In this document: positions 1-5,987 of the stretch, piece by piece | How positions within the stretch are numbered: the stretch's first letter is position 1 | Layout: the number at the start of each line of letters is the position of its first letter | From: Bacillota bacterium | Lineage (GTDB): Bacteria; Bacillota; Clostridia; Christensenellales; CAG-138 | Assembly: GCA_023393045.1 (NCBI GenBank) | Contig: JAEWMV010000100.1 | Location: 1-11,989 of the forward strand | Direction of reading: 5' to 3' | DNA: 11,989 bases | Made by a program: the position numbers and the translations under genes | Notes under the pieces: model-generated | What the model was told of the DNA's origin: nothing | The model's database searches: none | Seen by the model: the letters and a program-made list of their open reading frames with translations, nothing else

Positions 1-333
1 GCTTTGGTATTCCGTGAGAAAGCGCGCGGCAAGCTCGGCCTCGCCTCGATTCTCAAGGTAATAGTACCGCTCGAAGGCCGCGCCGCCCTTTTGCGCAAAG
101 CTCCTGTCCCTCTCATACAGGCAAAGGAGCTTGAGGCTCTGCTCGAAGGGATGGGTTTCCGGCGGCGGCTCGGGCGTCGCGGCGAGGGGCAGGCTTTCCA
201 TCGGCACCGTTTCGCTCTTCTGCACGGCCTTCTGTTTCGCCCTCTCCAGCGCAAGGTTTGTAAGCAATACGCCCGCCGCCGCGGCCGACGCCACAGCCAC
301 AAGCAATAGCAACGGCAGGAATTTATTTCGCAT
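1..333 (-). CDS. Membrane-anchored extracytoplasmic protein of unknown function (3' end missing)
   Basis: A frame open from an ATG at 333 to the window edge gives 111 residues with no stop, so the C-terminus lies outside. Residues about 5-28 are hydrophobic (LPLLLLVAVASAAAAGVLL) after a short basic start (MRNK), which predicts an N-terminal membrane anchor or uncleaved signal. A Pro-rich stretch (ATPEPPPETHP) follows, then a charged, probably helical segment (QSLKLLCLYERDRSF, FERYYYLENRGEAELAARFL). The start overlaps the 3' end of the histidine kinase gene by 11 bases and has a GGGGAGGG-type Shine-Dalgarno inside that gene, so the two are translationally coupled. A third gene in a two-component operon that encodes an exported protein may be an accessory sensor or output protein, but that is inference. 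I do not recognise the family. Confidence 0.75.
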   Translation of the reverse strand, partial: MRNKFLPLLLLVAVASAAAAGVLLTNLALERAKQKAVQKSETVPMESLPLAATPEPPPETHPFEQSLKLLCLYERDRSFAQKGGAAFERYYYLENRGEAELAARFLTEYQS

Positions 334-1735
334 CCGCTTCGCCCTCCCCGTAGGGCAGCAATATCCACACGGTCGTGCCCTTGCCCAACTCGCTCTCGAT
401 GTGGAGCTGCGCCCGGAGCACCTTGGCTATGGTGTCGCACAGCGCGAGACCCAGCCCTGCGCCGTTGTGCGCGCGGGAGCGGGATTTATCCACCATATAG
501 AAAGCTTCCTTCACGCGGGAAAGCTCCTCTGCGGAGATGCCCGTGCCCTCGTCGCGCACTTCTATGCGGTATCCCGCCGGGCAGCAGCGCCCGCTTACCT
601 CAACCGTCTGCCCCGCCCGGCTCGCCTTCGCCGCGTTGTCGCAAAGATTCACGAGCATGGTCTGCAAAAGGTCGGCTTCCGAGCGGAGCGTCGCCTCGGG
701 CAGCACGCAGCAGAGCGTCACACCGTACTTTTCGCAGATGCTCCCCTCGAGCGTGGCCGCAAGCCTTTCCCGTACATCCCCGGCGCATACGTCGCGCAAC
801 GGGAACTCCCGCCGGTTGAGCACCATCAGTTCAAGGAGTTTGAGCGAAAGCCGCTCCAGCCGCCTGCCCTCGGTGAAGATATAGTTCGCGCTGCGAAAGC
901 GCTCCTCCTCATTGAGCTCGCGGGAGCGCAGCGTGTCCGCATAGCCGATGATGGAGGTGAGCGGCGTTTTGAGCTCGTGCGCAAAGCCCGCGACGAAATC
1001 TTCCCGCCGCCTTGCCTGTGCGGCGAGTTCCCCCATGTGGGCTTCGAGCGAATCTGCCATGGCGTTGAAATCCCGCGTCAACTCGCCGATCTCGTCCGCG
1101 GTGCGCACCTTGGCGCGCCCGGCGTAGTTCCCGTTTGAAAACGCCCGCGTCGCTGCGGAAAGGGAGCGCACGGGTTTTGTCAAAAGGCCCGCGATGAAAA
1201 GCAGCAGGATTCCGGCAGCGGCCGCCGCCGCAAGCGTGATCAGGCTCGCCGTGTTCGTCATTTCATCCGAAAGGGAGAACGGCGCGCTCACGTCCGCCGC
1301 AAGGTAGAGATAGCCCGTCCTCACCCCGAGCTGCACGGGCATGAGCATGTGCATGAAATACCCGTCGTCCTGCGCGAGGATGATGTGGCAAAGCCCCGTT
1401 TTCGCGCCCGCAAAAAGCTCCTCCATGGGCACGGCGGCGTCCGTTTGGCCATAGAGCGCGCGGGAGTCCTGCGCGAATAACCCCGCGGAGGAAAAATCCC
1501 CCGTGGCGGCGCTTTGCATGACGCCCGTAAGTTCCGTCTCATCAGAGGAGAAGGAATAGCCCGCCGCCATGCTCTCCACCACAACCGAGAGCATGCGCAT
1601 GCGGTCGAGCGCCTTCTGCTTTTCCTGCGCAAGCGCCGTGTCAAACGCCGCGCCGGTCAAAAAATACGCGGTGAGCGTGAGCGCCGCGAGCGTAACCGGC
1701 ATGACGGATAAAAATACCTTCCACGCGAATTTCAT
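323..1735 (-). CDS. Sensor histidine kinase, HAMP-HisKA-HATPase type
   Basis: This 470-residue membrane kinase autophosphorylates on a histidine and passes the phosphate to the adjacent response regulator. Residues about 8-30 form TM1, 31-160 an extracytoplasmic sensor region without a recognised fold, and about 163-185 form TM2 (rich in Ala/Leu/Ile). HAMP follows at about 186-238, containing the DEIGELTRDFNAM signature. The H-box FAHELKTPLTS puts the phosphoacceptor at His253. The ATPase domain shows the N-box LVNLCDNAAK (Asn363, Asn367), the G1 box DEGTG (395-399), an F-box near FYMVDKS, and the G2 box GAGLGL (425-430). All catalytic boxes are intact and the length is normal for the class. 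The ATG at 1735 overlaps the response regulator stop as ATGA. The stimulus cannot be read from the sequence. The proximity to BlaR1-like sensors suggests an envelope-stress role, but that is only inference. Confidence 0.95.
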   Translation of the reverse strand: MKFAWKVFLSVMPVTLAALTLTAYFLTGAAFDTALAQEKQKALDRMRMLSVVVESMAAGYSFSSDETELTGVMQSAATGDFSSAGLFAQDSRALYGQTDAAVPMEELFAGAKTGLCHIILAQDDGYFMHMLMPVQLGVRTGYLYLAADVSAPFSLSDEMTNTASLITLAAAAAAGILLLFIAGLLTKPVRSLSAATRAFSNGNYAGRAKVRTADEIGELTRDFNAMADSLEAHMGELAAQARRREDFVAGFAHELKTPLTSIIGYADTLRSRELNEEERFRSANYIFTEGRRLERLSLKLLELMVLNRREFPLRDVCAGDVRERLAATLEGSICEKYGVTLCCVLPEATLRSEADLLQTMLVNLCDNAAKASRAGQTVEVSGRCCPAGYRIEVRDEGTGISAEELSRVKEAFYMVDKSRSRAHNGAGLGLALCDTIAKVLRAQLHIESELGKGTTVWILLPYGEGEADAK

Positions 1736-2391
1736 TCCTCCGCCTCCATCCGGTACCCCACCTTATGAACGGTGACGAGCTTGCTTTCCCAGCCGAGCTT
1801 TTTCCTGAGCCTTTGCACGTGCAGATCGACCGTGCGGGTCTCGCCCAAAAAGTCGGACTGCCACACGCGCTCATAGATCACATCCCGAAAAAGCGCCACG
1901 CCCCTGTTCTGCACGAAGAGCATGAGCAGCTCGTATTCCTTGGGCGTAAGCTCGACCGGCCTTCCCCCGCGCGTCACGGCATGGCCGCCGGTATGGATGG
2001 CGACGTCGCCGATCTCTATGACCTCGTCCGTTTTATAATACCGGCGCAGCACCACGTCCACCCGGGCGAGCAGCTCCGCCACGGCGAAGGGCTTTGTGAT
2101 GTAATCGTCCGCGCCCAGGCGCAGCCCCTTCACGCGATCCGCCACGTCCGCGCGCGCGGTGAGGAAGATCACAGGCATGGCGAGCGGGCGGATGAACTCC
2201 ATGAGTTCGAAACCGTCCGCCTCGGGCAGCATCACGTCCAACAGGATGAGGTCGAAGCGCGCCTCCGTCAATAAATCGGCGGCGGCTTTGCCGTCATACA
2301 CGCAGCGGCAGTCATAGCCCGCGCGCGCAAGGTTCATCCTGATCAGCTCCGAAATGGGCTTTTCGTCTTCAACGATGAGTATCTTCCACAT
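1732..2391 (-). CDS. OmpR/PhoB-family response regulator
   Basis: This is a 219-residue DNA-binding response regulator. The receiver domain spans about 2-115, with the acidic pocket in IVEDE (Glu8, Asp9), phosphoacceptor Asp52 in LLDVMLPEADG, Thr78 in FLTAR and Lys100 in ITKPF. The winged-helix effector domain spans about 125-216, with the typical ELTPKEYELL, RTVDLHVQRLRKKLG and TVHKVGYR blocks. I chose the ATG at 2391 because it gives the canonical start MWKILIVEDE. An in-frame ATG at 2433 adds 14 residues but has no visible Shine-Dalgarno, whereas 2391 has a weak GGAAAG about 11 bases upstream. The stop overlaps the kinase start (ATGA), so the pair is co-translated. Direct repeats upstream (GTATCA, 11-bp period) could serve autoregulation. 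The regulon is unknown, and the divergently transcribed secreted-protein gene is the nearest candidate target. Confidence 0.93.
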   Translation of the reverse strand: MWKILIVEDEKPISELIRMNLARAGYDCRCVYDGKAAADLLTEARFDLILLDVMLPEADGFELMEFIRPLAMPVIFLTARADVADRVKGLRLGADDYITKPFAVAELLARVDVVLRRYYKTDEVIEIGDVAIHTGGHAVTRGGRPVELTPKEYELLMLFVQNRGVALFRDVIYERVWQSDFLGETRTVDLHVQRLRKKLGWESKLVTVHKVGYRMEAEE

Positions 2392-2452
2392 AAACGATAC
2401 CGCTTTCCGCAATTGTTTTGGCACTGGTTCCATGATAGAATAAATTCGCTTC

Positions 2453-2469
2453 GTATCAGAATTGTATCA
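2453..2469. promoter_or_regulatory. Direct repeat GTATCA-N5-GTATCA, candidate response-regulator site
   Basis: Two identical hexamers start at 2453 and 2464, exactly 11 bp apart, about one helical turn. That is the usual geometry for tandem OmpR/PhoB-family binding. The inverse TGATAC recurs at 2499-2504. The repeat overlaps a TACAAT -10-like hexamer on the minus strand (2461-2466) with no good -35, consistent with an activator-dependent, autoregulated promoter for the two-component operon. The assignment is inferred from geometry and position only. Confidence 0.4.
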
Positions 2470-2630
2470 CGATTTTGTGTGAGAGTATTAAAAGCAGATG
2501 ATACTTTATTTTTATTCACAAATTATTTTGTCATCTTGCCCCGTGCCCGCGTGTCAAGTAGATAAAGAGCAAAATAAATGCTCTCAGGCGCTTGCTTACG
2601 CCGGGAAGGAGAGGGTGCGTATGATTGCCC

Positions 2631-2702
2631 ATAATTAAAAGCCCTTGTAAATCATGAGCGGCGGGCTCCACCGCCCTAGAGCGGTGCCGATCTGCAAGGG
2701 CT
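2631..2702 (-). ncRNA. Candidate small antisense RNA of about 70 nt
   Basis: From the predicted start, the minus-strand RNA would begin AGCCCUUG and end CAAGGGCU followed by UUUAAUUAU. Its 5' and 3' ends would form an 8-bp closing stem with a U-rich tail. Inside is a 6-bp CACCGC/GCGGTG hairpin with a 6-nt loop. The coincidence of promoter, closing stem and tail suggests a compact small RNA antisense to the 5' leader of the secreted-protein gene. The tail is a weak U-tract. The same inverted repeat may instead act in the plus-strand leader, so this is a tentative call. Confidence 0.3.
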
Positions 2703-2708
2703 AGAACA

Positions 2709-2737
2709 AGTATACCCGTTTCTCCCCAGGAACTCAA
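2709..2737 (-). promoter_or_regulatory. Putative sigma-A promoter on the minus strand
   Basis: On the minus strand, TTGAGT (2732-2737) is followed after exactly 17 bp by TATACT (2709-2714), matching the TTGACA and TATAAT consensus at 4/6 and 5/6 positions. Predicted initiation is near 2702, exactly at the outer arm of the inverted repeat. No minus-strand protein gene starts just downstream, so the likely product is a short RNA antisense to the leader of the 2760 gene. A chance match cannot be excluded. Confidence 0.35.
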
Positions 2738-2759
2738 CGACTTTGAAAGGAGAATACAA

Positions 2760-3191
2760 ATGAAAAAGCTCATTTCTCTGGTACTTGTTCTTAGCATGGT
2801 CATGGTGCTTGCGTCTGCCGCTCAGGCGGCAAGCAACACCGTTTCCGTCAACTTTAAGAGCTATGTTAACACCACATCGACTTACAGGCCCTACACCCAA
2901 AGCGGCCAAAACAAGCTGACTTTTTTGGCTAATACGGCGCTATATGAAACTTCGAGCTCAACAACTCCCATCCCGTCTTCGACCGGTATAACACAAGAAT
3001 TCAAAGTGACCGTGCTTAGTTCGGGCGGGCTTTATGCTACGTTCGGTACAAGGAACAGATGGGATAATATATCAGTTTCTATAAGTGGACTGTCCGCAAC
3101 CACCTACTATACCTGTCAGTTCGGCAACACTCAAGAACAGTACTATGTCAAAGGGACTGTTCAAATAACCCACAACAACGACCCTGCATAA
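2760..3191 (+). CDS. Small Sec-secreted protein of unknown function
   Basis: The 143-residue product has a clear signal peptide: MKK, a hydrophobic core LISLVLVLSMVMVLAS, then cleavage predicted after AQA (residue 23). The mature part is about 120 residues, rich in Ser, Thr, Tyr and Asn, poor in charge, with one cysteine (YYTCQFG). Alternating segments such as EFKVTVLSS, NISVSISGL and VKGTVQITHN suggest an all-beta fold. There is no lipobox, sortase motif or membrane segment, so free secretion is likely. The start is set by AAAGGAG seven bases upstream of the ATG. It sits behind a long, structured leader and ahead of a perfect palindrome, so its expression may be controlled separately from the lipoprotein genes downstream. 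I recognise no family. It could be a ligand, a wall-associated protein or a bacteriocin-like effector, but none of these is supported by a motif. Confidence 0.85.
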   Translation: MKKLISLVLVLSMVMVLASAAQAASNTVSVNFKSYVNTTSTYRPYTQSGQNKLTFLANTALYETSSSTTPIPSSTGITQEFKVTVLSSGGLYATFGTRNRWDNISVSISGLSATTYYTCQFGNTQEQYYVKGTVQITHNNDPA

Positions 3192-3217
3192 CGACTACGA
3201 CAAACCATCGTGTGACC

Positions 3218-3241
3218 GCGGCTCCCCATATGGGGAGCCGC
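3218..3241. terminator. Perfect 24-bp palindrome between two genes (hairpin without T-run)
   Basis: GCGGCTCCCCAT is followed immediately by its exact reverse complement, 26 bases past the secreted-protein stop and just before the GGGAGG ribosome binding site of the next gene (3245-3250). As RNA it folds to a very stable GC stem with a minimal loop. There is no T-run on either side, so a classical terminator is unlikely. A 3'-stabilising or processing hairpin, partial attenuator, translation-modulating structure or protein-binding palindrome all fit. Confidence 0.5.
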
Positions 3242-3255
3242 ACAGGGAGGATTAT

Positions 3256-4611
3256 ATGAAAAAGCAACAGATAATCACATTCCTTATTGTGCTGGCCTTT
3301 GTATTTAATTCCGCCTGCCAGCCCACACCGACGCCCGCCTCGGTCTCTGCTTCGCCTGGGCCTTTGGCAATGCCCACGGATACCGCAACGGAATACATCA
3401 ACAGCGGTGATACGCTCAAGGCCGCAACTCCCTTGCGGGACGGCATCACATTGGAAGTGGATGCTGCGGTAAAGCTGCCAGAGAAGCCGCTTGTGACGGG
3501 GGAAGTGAAACGATATCCCTTTGATATGGAGCGGGTAAAAGCGGTCGCGCAGGTGCTGTTCGGGGATGCGCCCATATACCAGTATGTAGAGACGAAACCC
3601 TATTTGATGCTGATGGGAACCGCTTATCGCGCACAAATTGAAATCGCGCGCGATATTTTATCGGATAGTAGCATTGAATTCCTTACGCAAATAGCCGACC
3701 AAATCAACGGCGCGATCGCTTCCGCGCCGGAAGTAGCGCCTCCTGCCGAACTGGACAAAATATCTACTTATGCAGATCCTATTATTTTAGTAGATACAGG
3801 CCGTGAAGTATGCGCTAGCTTTTATGCGGATATGGGCACATACCGGCAACTGCTGTATTTTAGAAATAGCGGCTATAAAAACTGTCTCATTGAGGAAATA
3901 CCTCCTTTAACGCTTACGCAGGATGAAGCTGTTGCGCAGGCGTTCGAGGTTTTAGAGCAGATGGAGTTGAGCGATCTCTTTACGGTCGTAAGCACTTATC
4001 AAAGGCCATGCTATCATACGCTCGTCGAAGACGACTTAGCGGAGCACGGCTATGCTTTTGCCAGCCTCCATGAGATGCAGGGCGTTATCCTCATGCGAAA
4101 AATAAACGGCGAGGCGCCTATTTTCAGCAGGCAGGTAGACAACGGAGCGACGGCAGGCGAATTCGGCTCACAAATCTTTTGGGAAAAAATTCGCATGCAA
4201 TTTGACAACGACGGCCTGACATGGTTTGAATGGAACGAGCCCGGCAAGGTGGAGGTCACAGAAAGCGACGTGGCCGTAATCGACCTCGACGCCGCCTACG
4301 CCAAACTGTACGACCACTTGATGAAATCCCAGACCCGCTACACCTATGAGGATTACGGGCTGGATTCACAGGATATTACCATCAAGATCGACCGCATAGA
4401 GCTCGGCATGACCTACACAGCAGGGGCGAACGGGGCCATCCTCGTCCTTCCCATATGGGATTTCTATGGGCAGATTGTATGCGAAACGGAAAACGACCCC
4501 TTGTATGTGGACACGCTCTACAGAACCACCTCCGCGCAGCCGCTTGAAAACAACAGCATCTGCACGCTCAACGCCATCACGGGTGAGTTTATGGACAGGG
4601 GGTTGAGGTGA
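3256..4611 (+). CDS. Putative lipoprotein 1, homologous to the BlaR1-like extracellular sensor domain
   Basis: This 451-residue exported protein has an N-terminal signal (KK then ITFLIVLAFVF) and Cys21 in NSACQPTPTP, probably lipidated, although position -3 is Asn rather than Leu. A Pro/Ser/Thr-rich tether follows (22-45), then a core of about 400 residues. The C-terminal part carries VAVIDLDAAYAKL (339-351), ITIKIDRIELGMTY (374-387), VLPIWDFYG (397-405) and TLNAITGEFMDRG (437-449). These blocks align with the C-terminus of the M56 protein at 7836-10316 (LVDVETIKERI, IVIEKIELGY, LIPMWNVYC, TLNAIDG). I see no catalytic motif, so ligand binding or scaffolding is more likely than enzymatic activity. 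The ATG at 3256 has GGGAGG five bases upstream. The next gene starts within six bases, indicating an operon. The family may be the clostridial DUF6034 type, but that is from memory and unverified. Confidence 0.85.
   Translation: MKKQQIITFLIVLAFVFNSACQPTPTPASVSASPGPLAMPTDTATEYINSGDTLKAATPLRDGITLEVDAAVKLPEKPLVTGEVKRYPFDMERVKAVAQVLFGDAPIYQYVETKPYLMLMGTAYRAQIEIARDILSDSSIEFLTQIADQINGAIASAPEVAPPAELDKISTYADPIILVDTGREVCASFYADMGTYRQLLYFRNSGYKNCLIEEIPPLTLTQDEAVAQAFEVLEQMELSDLFTVVSTYQRPCYHTLVEDDLAEHGYAFASLHEMQGVILMRKINGEAPIFSRQVDNGATAGEFGSQIFWEKIRMQFDNDGLTWFEWNEPGKVEVTESDVAVIDLDAAYAKLYDHLMKSQTRYTYEDYGLDSQDITIKIDRIELGMTYTAGANGAILVLPIWDFYGQIVCETENDPLYVDTLYRTTSAQPLENNSICTLNAITGEFMDRGLR
3259..3329 (+). repeat. 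71-bp exact repeat, copy 1 (signal-peptide segment)
   Basis: This segment encodes the signal peptide and Cys-Gln-Pro-Thr of lipoprotein 1. It is identical base for base to 6003-6073 in lipoprotein 3, although the rest of those two genes is strongly diverged. Lipoprotein 2, otherwise the closer relative of lipoprotein 1, has a different sequence here. Confidence 0.9.
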
Positions 4612-5981
4612 GGGGTATGGCGGGCTGCATCAAAAAACATCATATAATGGCGTTTCTTATCGCCTTTACATGTCTGCTCTGTGCCTGCCAACCCACACCA
4701 ACGCCCGCCTCGGCCTCTGCTTCGCCTGAACCTTCGGCAATGCCCACGGATACCGCAACGGAATACATCAACAGCGGTGATACGCTCAAGACCGCAACTC
4801 CCTTGCGGGACGGCATCACATTGGAAGTGGATGCAGAGGTAAAGCTGCCAGAGAAGCCGCTTGTGACCGGAAAAGTCAAGCGTTACTCCTTTGATATGGA
4901 GCAGGTCAAGGCGGTTGCGCAGGTGCTCTTCGGGGATGCTCCCTTGTATCAGTATGTGGAGACAAAATCCGAATTGGTGCTGTTTGGAAGCACATATCTT
5001 ACGGAAATCGAAATGGCGCGGGACATTTTACCGGACAGTGAGATTGAATTTCTCACGAATATAGCTGACCAGATCAATGGTGCGATCGCTGCCGCACCGG
5101 AAACGAAGCCTTCCGCTGAGCTTGATAAAATATCCACTTACGATGGAATGATTGTGCAGTTAGAAGCAGGGCGTGAAAGATACGCAACCTTTTATGCTGA
5201 TATGGGCACATATCGCCAGTTGATAGAGTTCTCAAACGTAGGCTACAAAAGGTTCTTAGTTGAAGAAATTCCCCTTCTGGCGATCTCGCGGGACGAAGCC
5301 GTGGCACAGGCGTTCGATGTTTTGGAGCAAATGGGGTTGAGCGAACTCTTTGCGGTCGTAAATACATATAAAAGGCCAATCAACCACACATTGGTCGAAA
5401 CCTCCTTGGATGAGCAGGGCTACTCTTTTCCCAGCCGCCATGAGGTGCAGGGCGTTATCCTTATGCGAAAAATAAACGGCGAGGCGCCTATTTTCAGCAG
5501 GCAGGTAGACAACGGGGCTACGGCGGGCGAGTTCGGCGCTGCAATCTTTTGGGAAAAGATACGCATGGAGTTCGACAATGAAGGCCTTGTCTGGTTTGTA
5601 TGGAACGAACCCGGCGATGTGGAAGTCACGGAAGGCGACGTGGCCGTGATCGACCTCGACGCCGCCTACGCCAAACTGTACGACCACTTGATGAAATCCC
5701 AGACCCGCTACACCTACGAGGATTACGGGCTGGATTCACAGGACATCACCATCAAGATCGACCGTATAGAACTCAGTATGACCTACACAGCAGGGGCGAA
5801 CGGGGCCATCCTCGTCCTTCCCATATGGGATTTCTATGGGCAGATCGTGTGCCAAACGGAAAACGGCCCGTTGTATGTGGATACGCTTTATAGAACCACC
5901 TCCGCGCAGCCGCTTGAAAACAACAGCATCTGCACGCTCAACGCCATCACGGGCGAGTTTATGGACAGGGGACTGAGGTGA
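3313..5981 (+). repeat. Tandem gene duplication, two units at 1370-bp offset
   Basis: Unit A (3313-4611) and unit B (4683-5981) keep the same register throughout, without net insertions or deletions. Similarity is near-identical at the 5' part, in a block around 4080-4150 (matching 5450-5520), and over the last 340 bases, but low in between. Even the inter-gene linker (AGTATGGCGGGCTGCATC-like) is repeated after each unit. This indicates duplication followed by segmental gene conversion or selection for a variable middle. Confidence 0.85.
4617..5981 (+). CDS. Putative lipoprotein 2, tandem paralogue
   Basis: Most similar to its upstream neighbour: both proteins have the same length after the conserved cysteine and align without a net gap at a DNA offset of 1370. 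The lipobox is canonical here (LCAC, Cys24), so lipidation is better supported than for the two siblings. From the VAVIDLDAAY block to the end the two differ at only three of about 114 residues, while the middle (about residues 100-275) differs at many positions. I chose the ATG at 4617 because the third gene starts at the equivalent MAGCIKK and AGGTGA lies five bases upstream. A GTG at 4608, overlapping the previous stop, would add three residues. No enzymatic motif is visible. It probably binds the same class of ligand as lipoprotein 1, with specificity changed by the variable middle (inference). Confidence 0.85.
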   Translation: MAGCIKKHHIMAFLIAFTCLLCACQPTPTPASASASPEPSAMPTDTATEYINSGDTLKTATPLRDGITLEVDAEVKLPEKPLVTGKVKRYSFDMEQVKAVAQVLFGDAPLYQYVETKSELVLFGSTYLTEIEMARDILPDSEIEFLTNIADQINGAIAAAPETKPSAELDKISTYDGMIVQLEAGRERYATFYADMGTYRQLIEFSNVGYKRFLVEEIPLLAISRDEAVAQAFDVLEQMGLSELFAVVNTYKRPINHTLVETSLDEQGYSFPSRHEVQGVILMRKINGEAPIFSRQVDNGATAGEFGAAIFWEKIRMEFDNEGLVWFVWNEPGDVEVTEGDVAVIDLDAAYAKLYDHLMKSQTRYTYEDYGLDSQDITIKIDRIELSMTYTAGANGAILVLPIWDFYGQIVCQTENGPLYVDTLYRTTSAQPLENNSICTLNAITGEFMDRGLR

Positions 5982-5987
5982 GGGAGT

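Larger units (their letters stand above)
2434..2759. other. Divergent intergenic region with structured-RNA signals
   Basis: This stretch without a protein gene lies between the response regulator and the divergent secreted-protein gene. Its left part (2434-2530) is AT-rich and carries GTATCA direct repeats. Its right part (2566-2702) is GC-richer and full of inverted repeats. AGAGC/GCTCT (2566-2570/2580-2584) competes with CTCTC/GAGAG (2581-2585/2609-2613), which encloses GGCG/CGCC (2587-2590/2599-2602). ATGATT (2621-2626) can pair with AATCAT (2650-2655). AGCCCTTG/CAAGGGCT (2640-2647/2695-2702) encloses CACCGC/GCGGTG (2669-2674/2681-2686). The competing pairings suggest a regulatory leader of the 2760 gene. 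I could not match it to a riboswitch class I know. No convincing plus-strand promoter was found. Confidence 0.5.

Noticed and set aside
131..1138. A 335-codon plus-strand open frame opposite the histidine kinase
   Set aside because: It lies antisense to all kinase motifs, its product has Arg/Ala/His-rich shadow composition, and there is no ribosome binding site or domain.
2641..2701. tRNA-like element with a 7-bp acceptor-type stem
   Set aside because: It is only 61 nt long, without a T-loop TTCGA, anticodon arm or CCA context.
2566..2702. Known riboswitch (TPP, cyclic-di-GMP, tetrahydrofolate, glycine considered)
   Set aside because: Only scattered short matches, and the invariant core motifs of those classes are absent or out of order.
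4608..4616. GTG start at 4608 for lipoprotein 2
   Set aside because: The ATG at 4617 has AGGTGA at five bases and corresponds exactly to the start of lipoprotein 3. GTG remains possible but adds only three residues.
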